A stretch of 64,000 nt of DNA from Collimonas arenae (GTDB taxonomy: Bacteria; Pseudomonadota; Gammaproteobacteria; Burkholderiales; Burkholderiaceae_D), in contig NZ_CP009962.1 in NCBI RefSeq assembly GCF_000786695.1, positions 5,022,001 through 5,086,000 on the forward strand, written 5' to 3'. The notes under the pieces were generated by a model. That model was not told where the DNA came from and did no database searches. It saw nothing but the letters and a program-made list of their open reading frames with translations. Below, piece by piece: positions 1 to 11,525 of the stretch (position 1 is the first letter of the stretch; each line of letters opens with the position of its first letter). Position numbers and translations under genes: made by a program.

Positions 1-731
1 GCGATCAGCATGAAGGAATCGTTGGTCGAGGTATCGCCATCGATAGTGATGCAGTTGAAGGAGCGGTCAGCCGCTTGCTTTACCATTTTCTCCAACACCG
101 GCTGCGCCACTTTCGCATCGATCGCCAGGAAACCCAGCATAGTCGCCATGTTCGGCTTGATCATGCCCGCACCCTTGCTGATACCGGAAAAATTCACGGT
201 TTTACCAGCGATGACAAGACTGCGCGAAGCCGCTTTAGGTTGCGTATCGGTGGTCATGATGGATTCAGCGGCATTGAACCAGTTATCGCCCTGCAGGTTT
301 TTGATCGCCAGCGGCAAGCCCGCAATGATCCGCTCCACTGGTAACGGTTCGAGAATCACACCGGTCGAGAATGGCAAAATCTGCGCCGCATGGCAGCCCA
401 GCAATTCCGCCAGCGCATCACAAGTCGCATTGGCAGCCGCAAGGCCGGCTTCGCCGGTTCCGGCGTTGGCATTGCCGGTATTGATTAACAACGCACGAAT
501 AGGTTCGCCTGAAATCTCGGCAGCTGCCAGATGCGCTTTACTGACTTGGACCGGCGCGGCGCAAAAGCGGTTTTGGGTGAACACCCCAGCCACGGTGGCG
601 GTAGGCACCAATTTCATCACCAGCAAATCCTTGCGATTCGCTTTGCGCACGCCGGCTTCGGCATATCCAAGCTCAATACCCGCAACGGGCAGCAGGTCGG
701 CGGCGACGGGAACAGGGGAATTGACGGCCAT
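1..731 (-). CDS. argJ: ArgJ, bifunctional glutamate N-acetyltransferase/amino-acid acetyltransferase (partial, C-terminus beyond window)
   Basis: Ornithine acetyltransferase of the cyclic arginine pathway: it moves the acetyl group from N-acetylornithine to glutamate and, in bifunctional forms, also acetylates glutamate from acetyl-CoA. The first 243 codons are present and the gene runs off the left edge. The autocleavage segment [16 protein letters not shown] is seen; the conserved Thr in MATML (about residue 197) is the nucleophile that becomes the N-terminus of the beta chain. The ATG at 731 gives the usual start ([18 protein letters not shown]) just ahead of the first conserved strand. 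The gene lies downstream of secA in the same direction, behind a hairpin terminator. Cytoplasmic. Whether it is mono- or bifunctional cannot be told from this part. Confidence 0.95.
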   Translation of the reverse strand, partial: MAVNSPVPVAADLLPVAGIELGYAEAGVRKANRKDLLVMKLVPTATVAGVFTQNRFCAAPVQVSKAHLAAAEISGEPIRALLINTGNANAGTGEAGLAAANATCDALAELLGCHAAQILPFSTGVILEPLPVERIIAGLPLAIKNLQGDNWFNAAESIMTTDTQPKAASRSLVIAGKTVNFSGISKGAGMIKPNMATMLGFLAIDAKVAQPVLEKMVKQAADRSFNCITIDGDTSTNDSFMLI

Positions 732-882
732 GAGAATCCTTAACTAAATATAAATATTGACGTTGGTAATGGGAATGATAATTCTGGCGACTCTTTGCGT
801 GAACAATGCGGGCACAAAACCTGGCGCGAAATCAGATGGCTATTCTAAGGCGTATAGCGGGGATGTGTACAATCTGCGTCAA

Positions 883-912
883 CAAAAGCAAAGGGCGGAG
901 ACTTCTCCGCCC
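883..912 (-). terminator. Rho-independent terminator of secA
   Basis: The arms GGGCGGAGA (893-901) and TCTCCGCCC (904-912) form a GC-rich hairpin. On the minus strand it is followed by TTTGCTTTTGTTG. It lies about 50 bases after the secA stop codon and ahead of argJ, so argJ probably has its own promoter in the 732-880 interval. Confidence 0.75.
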
Positions 913-960
913 CGCCCTTGTTTAATCAGTGCCAGCCTTGGCCGGCGCCAGTCATCCTGA

Positions 961-3720
<2,760 letters not shown>

Positions 3721-3964
3721 GCTTGGATTCTAAAAAAGAGCGCCGGCGACATTCCGTCACATCTTGTGGCATCTTGTGAACGCACACGCAATGAGTACGA
3801 AACCGGGCTGTGGCTAAATAAATAATCGGAGAATTTTATCACGCAGTCCCCGACACATTGGGGTTATGCGCCAGGAAACAATAGCAAGTTGCGCAAATTG
3901 TGCAGCATTCGCACGGCTTACGGCTATTCTTCGCCCAAACATACTTCCATTACAACAATATCTA

Positions 3965-4921
3965 TTACTTCCCTGCCAATGTTGCCACCTTGGCCAAGTC
4001 GGTGCCGGCATTCAGGAACTTGCGCGGATCCTGGGCGATGCCTTTGATTCTTACCTCAAAGTGCAAATGCGGCCCGGTAGAGCGCCCGGTGGTGCCAATA
4101 TCGGCGATATGCTGCCCGCGCTGCACGATATCACCCACCTTGACCAGCAGGCGTGAGGCATGGGCATAACGGGTAATAATATCGTTGCCATGATCAATAT
4201 CGAGCATGTTGCCGTATTGCGGGTGATATTCAGCCGCAATCACCACGCCCGCAGCAGCAGCTACAATTGCCGTGCCAACCGATGCGGGAAAATCCAATCC
4301 TTCATGAAACGCACTGCGGCCGGTAAAAGGATCGAGCCGCCAGCCAAAGCTCGATGAGTTATAACTGACATTGACCGGCTGGTTGGTCGGCAACAGCTTG
4401 GATTTGATCCGGTCGCTCATCAGCACGGTTTCGACCACATTCATATAGTCGGCGCGATAACCGACGTCACGCGACATGGCATCCAGCGCCTGCTGGAACT
4501 CGCTCATGCTCATGTCATGCGACCGTCGGTCGCTGAGGCTGCTGGATTCCGCGCCGCCGCGTCCCGGCGGCTCCTTGAAATTGAACTCTTCCGGCTTCAC
4601 GCCCGCCAGCCCCTGAACCCGTTCACCAAGCGCATCCAGGCGCATCAGCTGTGCCTGCATTTCCCCTAGTTTGATCGCCATCGCCGCCAGATTTTCTTTC
4701 AGGTATTTGTCTTTATCAGGCATGCCCCCAGCGGTACTGCCGACTGCGGCTTTACCGACGAAAGGTACGCTGAGCGAATAATGGACCGTGAGGAAATACA
4801 GCAAGACGGTTGCCAGTATGACCGACAACAGGAAGGCTGCGACCATCAATGCCAGATGCTTGGCGCCCAAAGTAATGGATTTTGCACGATTAAAGCGCGG
4901 GTGCAGCAGAATTACTTGCAT
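3965..4921 (-). CDS. M23 (LytM) family metallopeptidase, membrane-anchored
   Basis: Predicted peptidoglycan endopeptidase of 318 residues. A single membrane segment (about 23-47) is followed by a charged, coiled-coil-prone stretch (about 68-105) and a C-terminal M23 domain. The zinc ligands are all visible: HEGLD (His206, Asp210) and HLH (His285/His287), so the enzyme looks catalytically competent rather than an EnvC/NlpD-type activator. The protein should sit in the inner membrane with its catalytic domain in the periplasm. It is divergent from the DUF721 gene (54-base gap) and upstream of secA on the same strand. The cross-link it cuts cannot be told from sequence. Confidence 0.9.
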   Translation of the reverse strand: MQVILLHPRFNRAKSITLGAKHLALMVAAFLLSVILATVLLYFLTVHYSLSVPFVGKAAVGSTAGGMPDKDKYLKENLAAMAIKLGEMQAQLMRLDALGERVQGLAGVKPEEFNFKEPPGRGGAESSSLSDRRSHDMSMSEFQQALDAMSRDVGYRADYMNVVETVLMSDRIKSKLLPTNQPVNVSYNSSSFGWRLDPFTGRSAFHEGLDFPASVGTAIVAAAAGVVIAAEYHPQYGNMLDIDHGNDIITRYAHASRLLVKVGDIVQRGQHIADIGTTGRSTGPHLHFEVRIKGIAQDPRKFLNAGTDLAKVATLAGK

Positions 4922-4975
4922 TGCGGCTCCGATGGCATACTGGCCAGCTCACAGGTGTGATAATGTTTCACTATC

Positions 4976-5491
4976 ATGCGTAGACTCTCAACTTCTTCTT
5001 ACCAGCCATCGGCAATCGGCTCCAGGCCTCAAACCATAACATCCCGGGAAGCCACAGATTTTTTACGGGGAAATGACAGGATGGCGGCGTTACTGCCCGC
5101 TGTCACGCGCATGGCGGCATTGCAAAAACAGTGCGCCGCCGAATTACCATCCATGTTCAGTGCTTGCGAAGTATTGCAATGTGAAGCAGGCCAACTTGTC
5201 TTGTCAGCACCCAATGCCGCTCTTGCAACTAAACTGAAGCAACAACTGCCACGCCTGCAAAGCCAGTTGCAAACAGGAAATTGGCAGATTAATGCAATCC
5301 GAATCAAAGTGCAAGTAAGCCAAAACCTCGTGAAACCGCCTGTGGTCAAGCAGGCATTACTTTCATCCAACGCCGTTTTAGCGTTTGCCGCATTGATGGA
5401 AGATCTTCCATCTTCCGCTGCGAACGAGACGCTGAAAAACGCCATCGCTGCCATGGTGGCGCGTCATCGCAACAAGAGTGCTAAAGACTAA
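4976..5491 (+). CDS. DUF721 (DciA-like) protein
   Basis: 171 residues. The central part (about 35-110) carries the DUF721 pattern: a short helix, then CEVLQCEAGQLVLSAPNAALATKLKQQLPRL, where strands of a KH-like fold end in the A-x-x-K-L-x-x-Q-L-P-x-L helix typical of the family. DUF721 includes DciA, which in many bacteria lacking DnaC/DnaI helps the DnaB helicase at replication initiation. That role is inferred by family, not shown here. The gene is divergent from the M23 gene. The start at 4976 is chosen because MRRLST-type N-termini are common in betaproteobacterial members; no strong ribosome binding site is seen. The low-complexity tail (after about 145) is poorly conserved in the family. 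Confidence 0.75.
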   Translation: MRRLSTSSYQPSAIGSRPQTITSREATDFLRGNDRMAALLPAVTRMAALQKQCAAELPSMFSACEVLQCEAGQLVLSAPNAALATKLKQQLPRLQSQLQTGNWQINAIRIKVQVSQNLVKPPVVKQALLSSNAVLAFAALMEDLPSSAANETLKNAIAAMVARHRNKSAKD

Positions 5492-5820
5492 ATTCTTCTT
5501 TCCTCAGAACCACAAAACATTGCAATAAAAGCATTATACGCCAGCAGCAATGCCCTCTTCAATATTTGCCTTGAGGGAAAGCGATGAGTTTGACTGCCGG
5601 CTTAACCGCCACGCCACTTGATTCGAGTATCGGCGACCGCGCAACATATCGCGGCAAATAACAAACCACCTACAAGCAACAAACCATCCCACCGCAAAAA
5701 GATTGTTGCAGCCCAACAAGACGGATATGCTGTCGTCTGCCGACGGTGGCATTCAAACCAAATCATTACCTTGCATACCTGCCGCCTCTCATTGAACCTC
5801 GAACCGCGATAGACAGATTG
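5492..5820 (+). other. Intergenic stretch upstream of the EIIA-like gene
   Basis: 329 bases with no convincing gene. A weak hairpin (CCCTC near 5550 with GAGGG near 5575) could end the DUF721 transcript. The downstream part must hold the promoter of the EIIA/permease/ATPase unit, but no clear -35/-10 pair was recognised. Confidence 0.4.
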
Positions 5821-6276
5821 ATGAATAGTATTGGCGAATTGTTGGCAGTCGAAAATATTCTGCTGGACCTGGACGTTTCGCATAAGAAGCAGGTTTTCGC
5901 GGCAACCGGGCAACTCCTCGGCGGCCAGCATGATCTGACAGCCAATCAGGTTGTCGATGCATTGTCGGCGCGCGAGATGCTGGGCTCGACAGGACTGGGC
6001 GCCGGGGTTGCCGTGCCACATGCACGCATTCACGGATTGGCGCAGGCAAAGCTGGCGTTCATACGACCGCGCACGCCGATCCCGTTTGACGCTCCCGATG
6101 CAAAGCCGGTATCGGACATCATCGTCATTCTGATACCCGAACACGCCACCGACCAGCATTTGAAAATCCTGGCAGAAGTCGCCGAGATGTTCCAGGACAG
6201 GGGTTTCCGCGAACGGCTTTCCTTGTGCGATGATGCCGCCGATACACTTCGCGCCTTTACTGGCTGGCCTGAATAA
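5821..6276 (+). CDS. PTS EIIA (PtsN/EIIA-Ntr-like) domain protein
   Basis: 151 residues covering one PTS EIIA type-2 domain. The phosphorylatable histidine is in GVAVPHARI (His67), the counterpart of His73 in E. coli PtsN. The domain starts right at MNSIGELLAVENILLDLDV, so the ATG at 5821 is preferred over an in-frame GTG at 5746. The gene lies 22 bases before an ABC permease and is probably co-transcribed with it. Canonical ptsN normally sits by rpoN/hpf/hprK, so this may be a second, dedicated paralog. EIIA-Ntr proteins act by protein-protein contact (for example on transporters and kinases), which suggests regulation of the adjacent transporter; that is inference. Confidence 0.85.
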   Translation: MNSIGELLAVENILLDLDVSHKKQVFAATGQLLGGQHDLTANQVVDALSAREMLGSTGLGAGVAVPHARIHGLAQAKLAFIRPRTPIPFDAPDAKPVSDIIVILIPEHATDQHLKILAEVAEMFQDRGFRERLSLCDDAADTLRAFTGWPE

Positions 6277-6298
6277 AAACCTGTAAGAATACCTGCGC

Positions 6299-8059
6299 AT
6301 GCCTAAACGCTCTTATCCGGATATCACTTCGCCCCAGCTACGCACCAGCTGGCGCTTTGGCTGGATCGACATCTTGGTCGTGATGGCGATGCTGCTGCTG
6401 TTCTGGCTGGTGTTCTCGCTCAGCGGCGACATGCGCGTGCACTTCGACGAACTGCATCCTCCGCCATTGTCGCTGGATGTAGACATGATCCCTTATTACA
6501 CGGCGCGCACCGTGTTGCGGATGTTTATCGCCTTCGGCGCTTCGCTGTTGTTTACATTCATCTGGGGCTATGTTGCGGCCAAGAGCCCGCGCGCGCGCAA
6601 GGTCATGCTGCCGATCCTGGATATCCTGCAATCGGTGCCGGTGCTGGGCTTCCTGTCGATCACGGTGACGGGGTTCCTGGCCCTGTTTCCCGGCAGTCTC
6701 CTGGGTGTCGAATGCGCCAGCATTTTTGCGGTGTTCACCGCGCAAGCCTGGAACATGACCTTCGGCTTCTACCACTCGCTCGTGACGATTCCCGCCGAAC
6801 TGTCAGAAGCCGCCTCCATCTTCCGCCTCAACCGCTGGCAGCGCTTTACCACGCTGGAGCTGCCGACCTCGGCCATCGGCCTGATGTGGAATTCGATGAT
6901 GAGCTTCGGCGGCGGCTGGTTTTTCGTGGCGCAAAGCGAAGCGATTACCGTACTGAACAAGAATATCAAGCTGCCGGGCCTGGGATCTTACATGGCGGCG
7001 GCAGTCGAAGCCGGCAACACCCGCGCCGCGCTGTATGCAATTGGCGCAATGATCCTGACCATCCTCTTGATCGATCAGCTAGTGTGGCGGCCGCTGGTCG
7101 CCTGGGCCGAAAAATTCAAACTCGAAAATACCGAGGCCAAAGACAGCCCGCAATCCTGGATGCTGGATTTGTTGCGACGTTCCAATGTAGTCGGCTGGCT
7201 GTTCCAGCGCATTGGCCATTTTTTCGCCCGAGTCAGCCAACGCGTCTCGATGGTGGCGTCCGATGTCTCGACCAGCGTGACCCGCAACGCACCGACGCTC
7301 TTCAAGCAAGTCTTGCGCGTGGCGCTGTGGCTGGCCATCGCTGCCGGCATTGCCTGGCTGGTAATCGATGCGTTTGGCGTCGCCAGGGAAATCAAGACCG
7401 AGATGACCGGCGCCGAGATGCTGCACGTGGTCTGGCTTGGCATCCTCACCTTCCTGCGGGTGCTGGCAATGATGGTGGTGGCGACGCTGATCTGGACCCC
7501 GATCGGCGTCTGGATAGGCTTGCGGCCGCGGGTCGCGCGCATCGCCCAGCCGCTGGCGCAAATCGCTGCCTCGTTTCCGGTGAACATGACTTTCCCATTC
7601 ATCGTGGTGTTTTTCATCACGATGAACATTCCCATCAACATCGGCAGCATCCTGCTCATGGCGTTGGGAACCCAATGGTATATCCTGTTTAATGTGATCG
7701 CCGGCGCCATGGCGATTCCGACCGACCTGCGTGAAGCTGCGCAGATCTTCGGCTTGCGCAAGTGGCGCTTGTGGAAGACGGTGATCATTCCAGCGATTTT
7801 CCCGTTCTGGGTCACCGGCGCAGTCACCGCTACTGGTGGCGCCTGGAATGCCAGCATCGTGGCCGAGGTTGCTTCCTGGGGCCAGAACAAGCTGGTGGCC
7901 GATGGCCTTGGCGCCTACATCGCCCACGTCACCGAGAAAGGCGACAAGCCCGCTATTTATTTCAGCATCGTGGTGATGTCGTTGTTCGTGGTGGTCATCA
8001 ACCGCGTACTGTGGCGCCGGCTGTATGCGCTGGCAGAACATAAATTCAAGCTCGATTAA
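6299..8059 (+). CDS. Double-length ABC transporter permease (nitrate/sulfonate/taurine type, two BPD domains in one chain)
   Basis: 586 residues, about twice a normal permease of this class. Two BPD_transp_1 domains are fused head to tail. Each has its own EAA loop for ATPase docking: EAASIFRLNRW (about 170) and EAAQIFGLRKW (about 479). The halves are joined by a hydrophilic stretch (about 275-325) and each begins with membrane helices. The fused chain could form the whole membrane channel with two copies of the ATPase encoded next. No periplasmic binding protein is encoded nearby. The last codons and stop are part of a 15-16 bp tandem repeat. Family relatives move nitrate, sulfonates or bicarbonate, but the substrate here cannot be named. 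Confidence 0.85.
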   Translation: MPKRSYPDITSPQLRTSWRFGWIDILVVMAMLLLFWLVFSLSGDMRVHFDELHPPPLSLDVDMIPYYTARTVLRMFIAFGASLLFTFIWGYVAAKSPRARKVMLPILDILQSVPVLGFLSITVTGFLALFPGSLLGVECASIFAVFTAQAWNMTFGFYHSLVTIPAELSEAASIFRLNRWQRFTTLELPTSAIGLMWNSMMSFGGGWFFVAQSEAITVLNKNIKLPGLGSYMAAAVEAGNTRAALYAIGAMILTILLIDQLVWRPLVAWAEKFKLENTEAKDSPQSWMLDLLRRSNVVGWLFQRIGHFFARVSQRVSMVASDVSTSVTRNAPTLFKQVLRVALWLAIAAGIAWLVIDAFGVAREIKTEMTGAEMLHVVWLGILTFLRVLAMMVVATLIWTPIGVWIGLRPRVARIAQPLAQIAASFPVNMTFPFIVVFFITMNIPINIGSILLMALGTQWYILFNVIAGAMAIPTDLREAAQIFGLRKWRLWKTVIIPAIFPFWVTGAVTATGGAWNASIVAEVASWGQNKLVADGLGAYIAHVTEKGDKPAIYFSIVVMSLFVVVINRVLWRRLYALAEHKFKLD

Positions 8060-8106
8060 GTTCAAGCTCGTTAAGTTCAAGCTCGCTAAGTTAAAGCTCG
8101 ATTAAA
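8045..8106 (+). repeat. Short tandem repeat, four 15-16 bp copies
   Basis: Four consecutive copies of TTCAAGCTCG(A)TTAAG-like units at 8045-8060, 8061-8075, 8076-8090 and 8091-8106. The first copy contains the last codons and stop of the permease gene, so the array looks like a tandem duplication of the gene's 3' end including its stop codon. The array fills the gap before the ribosome binding site (AAAGGA) of the ATPase gene. Confidence 0.9.
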
Positions 8107-8125
8107 CGCTCAAAGGAATTGACCG

Positions 8126-9550
8126 ATGTCAAACCCAGTTTCCACCGCATCCCCGGCCACCGGCCGCAGCGCCTTGCACGCCGCGCCCCTGATCGAACTG
8201 CAGCATGTGTCGAAAGCCTATACCACTGGTGGCGGCGAGCCCGTCACCATCCTCGACGACATCAGTCTTGCCGTGCGCGAGGGAGAAATGCTGGCGCTGC
8301 TAGGCCAGTCGGGAAGCGGAAAATCGACCATCTTGCGCCTGATTGCCGGGCTGACCGATCCTACCAACGGCGCCGTCCTCAGCCACGGTAAAGCCTTGGA
8401 GGGCATCAATCGCAAGCTGTCCATCGTGTTCCAGAGCTTCGCCCTGTATCCCTGGCTGACCGTACAGCAGAATGTCCAGGTCGGACTCACCCAGCGTCGC
8501 CTGAGCGTTCAGCAGGAACAGGAAGAAATCGACAAGGTCCTGACGTTGATCGGCCTATCAGGCTTCGAAAACGCCTTCCCCAAGGAACTCTCCGGCGGTA
8601 TGCGACAACGCGTCGGACTGGCCCGGGCGATCGTCGCCAAACCGGAAGTGCTATGTATGGATGAAGCATTCAGCGCGCTCGACGTGCTCACCGCTGAGAA
8701 CCTGCGCGCCGAAGTAGTCGACCTCTGGAATAACGCCAGCGAGACCGGTATCAAGAGTATTTTCTTCGTGACCCACAATATCGTCGAAGCGGCTTACATG
8801 GCGTCGCGCATCGTGATCATTTCCTCGCATCCGGGCCGCATCAAGAATGTGATTCAGAATCCGCTGCCCTATCCGCGGGACGTCAAGTCGAAGGAATTTG
8901 CAGCTCTGGTCAACCAGATTCACGACGCGATTACAGCGCTGGCGCTGCCGGATGAACCAGGCGCTGAAGTTGCACTCGCCGAGACTGGCGTTGATGGCGA
9001 GAAAACGCCAGAACAGGAAGTACAAACAGCGGCGCAAGATGCAAGCTCAAATCGCGTCGAACCGATTCCTAATGTGCCGGTCGGTCGGATTGTAGGTTTA
9101 CTGGAAATTCTCCAGAACAATCAGGAAACCATCAACATCTACGAACTGAGCACCCGGATCGGCACCGACTTCGGCGAAACGATTGCCATCGTCAAGGCTG
9201 CCGAAATGCTGGATCTGGTCGATACGCCTAAGCATGAAGTCAACATGACTACGCTCGGCTGGTATTTCCTGGCCGCGCCGATGGCCGCCCGTAAAACGCT
9301 ATTCAGGAAACAGATCTTGCGTTTGCGCCTGTTCCAGATGCTGACGACGCGCCTCAATGAAAATCCGGGGGCGAAGGTAAAAGAGGACGACATCCTGGAA
9401 GAACTGGCGAGCCTGCTGCCTTACGACCAGCCGGAGAGCTTGTTCGCGACGCTGATTTCCTGGGGGCGTTATGCGGAAATCATAGACTACGACCAACGCA
9501 CCGGCACTGTCCACCTGGAGGCGCATGAGCCGCAGGTGAGCAGTACGTAA
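8126..9550 (+). CDS. ABC transporter ATP-binding protein with C-terminal AAA-associated domain
   Basis: 474 residues. The first ~260 form an ABC ATPase of the nitrate/sulfonate/taurine class: Walker A GQSGSGKST (60-68), signature LSGGMRQRV, Walker B LCMDEAFSALD (Ala where Pro is usual). After a variable linker (about 275-310) comes a C-terminal domain of about 155 residues (NVPVGRIVGLLEIL onwards) that looks like the 'AAA-associated' domain, predicted winged-helix-like, found only on a subset of these ATPases. RBS AAAGGA lies upstream of the ATG at 8126. It is the last gene of the EIIA/permease/ATPase unit and is convergent with lpxC. The extra domain may be regulatory; an interaction with the neighbouring EIIA protein is an inference. 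Confidence 0.85.
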   Translation: MSNPVSTASPATGRSALHAAPLIELQHVSKAYTTGGGEPVTILDDISLAVREGEMLALLGQSGSGKSTILRLIAGLTDPTNGAVLSHGKALEGINRKLSIVFQSFALYPWLTVQQNVQVGLTQRRLSVQQEQEEIDKVLTLIGLSGFENAFPKELSGGMRQRVGLARAIVAKPEVLCMDEAFSALDVLTAENLRAEVVDLWNNASETGIKSIFFVTHNIVEAAYMASRIVIISSHPGRIKNVIQNPLPYPRDVKSKEFAALVNQIHDAITALALPDEPGAEVALAETGVDGEKTPEQEVQTAAQDASSNRVEPIPNVPVGRIVGLLEILQNNQETINIYELSTRIGTDFGETIAIVKAAEMLDLVDTPKHEVNMTTLGWYFLAAPMAARKTLFRKQILRLRLFQMLTTRLNENPGAKVKEDDILEELASLLPYDQPESLFATLISWGRYAEIIDYDQRTGTVHLEAHEPQVSST

Positions 9551-9621
9551 CGTGGATGGAAGGGATTTGACGCGGTGAAGCTGGACAACAGATGGAAAAG
9601 CACACGCTTTAAAAACCTGCT

Positions 9622-10557
9622 TTAATTCAACGCCCACTCTTGTCCGACTTGCCGCTGATACGCGCCCGGCGCTTCAGTCAACTCGTCAAAGCTGACCACC
9701 TCATAGGCATCCGGTTGCGCCAGCAAGGCACGCAACAGCTGGTTATTCAAACCATGGCCGGATTTATGGGCGGTATAGCTGGCAAGCAGCGGATGGCCGA
9801 TCAGGTACAGATCGCCGATGGCATCCAGTATCTTGTGACGCACAAACTCGTTTTCATAACGCAGGCCGTCGCTATTCAGGATCCGGTATTCGTCCATAAC
9901 GATAGCGTTTTCCAGCGAACCGCCACGCGCCAGTCCCAAGCCGCGCATAGTTTCCACATCCTGCATAAAACCGAAAGTACGCGCACGCGCGATTTCTTTT
10001 ACGTACGACTCGATGCTGAAATCCACTTCCGCCGTCTGGCCGGTGCCATCTACCGCGGGATGGTTGAATTCGATGAAAAACTTGAGCTTGAAACCATTGC
10101 AAGGGTCCAATCGCGCCCACTTTTCACGATCACCCAGGCCTTCACGCACTTCAACTGATTTCTTGATGCGGACAAATTTCTTGGCGGCCCCCTGCTCTTC
10201 CAGCCCGGCTTGCTGCAGCAGGAACACGAAGGATGAGGCAGAACCGTCCATGATCGGAATTTCTTCGGCAGTCACGTCGACATACAGGTTATCGATGCCC
10301 AGTCCTGAGCAGGCTGACATCAGATGCTCAATAGTCGATACCCGCGCGCCATCCTTGACCAGTACCGAGGCCATGCGCGTATCGCCGACCTCGGTGGCTT
10401 TCGCAGGGAAATCGACGACCGGATCAAGATCAACACGACGGAAGACGATGCCGGTATCCACAGCGGCCGGGCGCAAGGTCAGCTCGACTTTTGTGCCGGA
10501 ATGGACGCCAATACCTGTCGTCTTGACAATTTTTTTAATGGTGCGTTGTTTCAACAT
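9622..10557 (-). CDS. lpxC: LpxC, UDP-3-O-acyl-N-acetylglucosamine deacetylase
   Basis: Catalyses the committed step of lipid A synthesis, zinc-dependent deacetylation of UDP-3-O-acyl-GlcNAc, in the cytoplasm. 311 residues, the usual size. Zinc ligands are His78 (EHLMSA), His241 and Asp245 (HKILDAIGD); the catalytic His268 lies in HKSGHGLNN. It follows the dcw cluster with only the peroxiredoxin gene between. No Shine-Dalgarno sequence is visible before the ATG at 10557, and a TATAAT lies six bases upstream. Confidence 0.98.
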   Translation of the reverse strand: MLKQRTIKKIVKTTGIGVHSGTKVELTLRPAAVDTGIVFRRVDLDPVVDFPAKATEVGDTRMASVLVKDGARVSTIEHLMSACSGLGIDNLYVDVTAEEIPIMDGSASSFVFLLQQAGLEEQGAAKKFVRIKKSVEVREGLGDREKWARLDPCNGFKLKFFIEFNHPAVDGTGQTAEVDFSIESYVKEIARARTFGFMQDVETMRGLGLARGGSLENAIVMDEYRILNSDGLRYENEFVRHKILDAIGDLYLIGHPLLASYTAHKSGHGLNNQLLRALLAQPDAYEVVSFDELTEAPGAYQRQVGQEWALN

Positions 10558-10563
10558 GATGGC

Positions 10564-10569
10564 ATTATA
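10564..10569 (-). promoter_or_regulatory. Possible -10 box directly upstream of lpxC
   Basis: TATAAT on the minus strand, separated from the lpxC ATG by six bases. A start site at the usual distance would give a leaderless mRNA. The -35 partner is weak: TTACAG lies 19 bases upstream of it, or 17 upstream of an overlapping TTTATA. Confidence 0.4.
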
Positions 10570-10703
10570 AATCTGACTGATAATTATTCTGTAACGATGT
10601 GTAGTTAGTGTGGGGGAAAAAACACGCTTGGGTTTTCCAACTATTTTTTTCTATCAAAGGCATATCGACAGGCTATCGAATACCTCCATTTCTCTCCCGG
10701 CTC

Positions 10704-10733
10704 AAACGAAAAGCGGCGCATATGCGCCGCTTT
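10704..10733 (-). terminator. Rho-independent terminator after the peroxiredoxin gene
   Basis: A perfect 24-base palindrome, AAAGCGGCGCAT/ATGCGCCGCTTT (10710-10733), followed on the minus strand by TTTTCGTTT. It lies 25 bases after the peroxiredoxin stop codon and separates that gene from lpxC. Confidence 0.85.
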
Positions 10734-10757
10734 GCCTACTAACGACAAACGTCAGTT

Positions 10758-11264
10758 TTATGCCAACTGCGCGAGCAACGTTTCTGCATTGGAAACTTCA
10801 AATGCGCCGCCTTGTTCGACGTTCAATTGCTTGACCACGCCGTCTTCGATCAGCGCAGAGAAACGCTGCGAACGGGTACCCATGCCAAACTTGCTGAAAT
10901 CAGCATCCAGGCCCAGCGCCTTGGCGAAATCGGCATTGCCGTCAGCCAGCAAACGCACAATGCCGGTGGCTTTCTGATCACGTCCCCAAGCGCCCATGAC
11001 GAACGCATCGTTAACCGAAATCGCCCAGATTTCATCAACGCCCTTGGCCTTGAATTCTGCTGCATGCTGGATGTAGCCTGGCAGATGCTTAGCGGAGCAA
11101 GTTGGCGTGAAAGCGCCTGGAACCGCAAACAGGGCAATTTTCTTGCCCTTGACCAAATCGCTGACAGCGAATGTATTTGGTCCGAGTGCGCAGCCTGCGG
11201 TCTCGGTTTCGATGAATTCTGCTAATTTGCCTTCTGGCAGGCGATCGCCGATCTTGATAGTCAT
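10758..11264 (-). CDS. Peroxiredoxin (Prx5-like, AhpC/TSA family)
   Basis: 168-residue thiol peroxidase reducing H2O2 and organic hydroperoxides. The peroxidatic cysteine is in the hallmark PGAFTPTCS (Cys56). Length and the downstream WAISVNDAFVMGAW segment match the Prx5/hybrid class, in which the reductant is glutathione/glutaredoxin or thioredoxin; which one applies is not visible. A second conserved cysteine (Cys25) lies near the N-terminus. The gene stands between ftsZ and lpxC with terminators on both sides, so it is probably its own transcription unit. A ftsZ-peroxiredoxin-lpxC order is common in Burkholderiales. Confidence 0.93.
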   Translation of the reverse strand: MTIKIGDRLPEGKLAEFIETETAGCALGPNTFAVSDLVKGKKIALFAVPGAFTPTCSAKHLPGYIQHAAEFKAKGVDEIWAISVNDAFVMGAWGRDQKATGIVRLLADGNADFAKALGLDADFSKFGMGTRSQRFSALIEDGVVKQLNVEQGGAFEVSNAETLLAQLA

Positions 11265-11367
11265 GATAAATCCTTGTCTAGTTGATGAGGCCTCCGAACC
11301 CGTGCCGCGACAAGGGTCGTTCGCCGATTTTCGGAAGCACCGAATGTTGAATGTTAACAGATACTAC

Positions 11368-11399
11368 AAAAGAAAACGCCGCGCCTTGCGACGCGGCGT
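11368..11399 (-). terminator. Rho-independent terminator of ftsZ / dcw cluster
   Basis: The arms ACGCCGCG (11376-11383) and CGCGGCGT (11392-11399) form a hairpin with an 8-base loop. On the minus strand it is followed by TTTTCTTTT. It lies about 130 bases past the ftsZ stop and marks the end of the division cluster. Confidence 0.85.
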
Positions 11400-11525
11400 G
11401 GAACCCGCAGTATGCCTTGTTCCGCAAATTCATGCACAGCCCAGCCGGTGATAGCGGGTATAAGAACCCGCCAACACCTCAGGTCACGGCGTGCCCTGCT
11501 TGGCCGGCTTGCTCAGTCAGCTTAT

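Noticed and set aside
8045..8106. CRISPR-like array
   Set aside because: Units are 15-16 bp and abut each other with no spacers; this is a simple tandem repeat.
9597..9610. Small AAAGC/GCTTT hairpin between the ABC ATPase gene and lpxC
   Set aside because: A 5-bp AT-rich stem is too weak to call a terminator with confidence.
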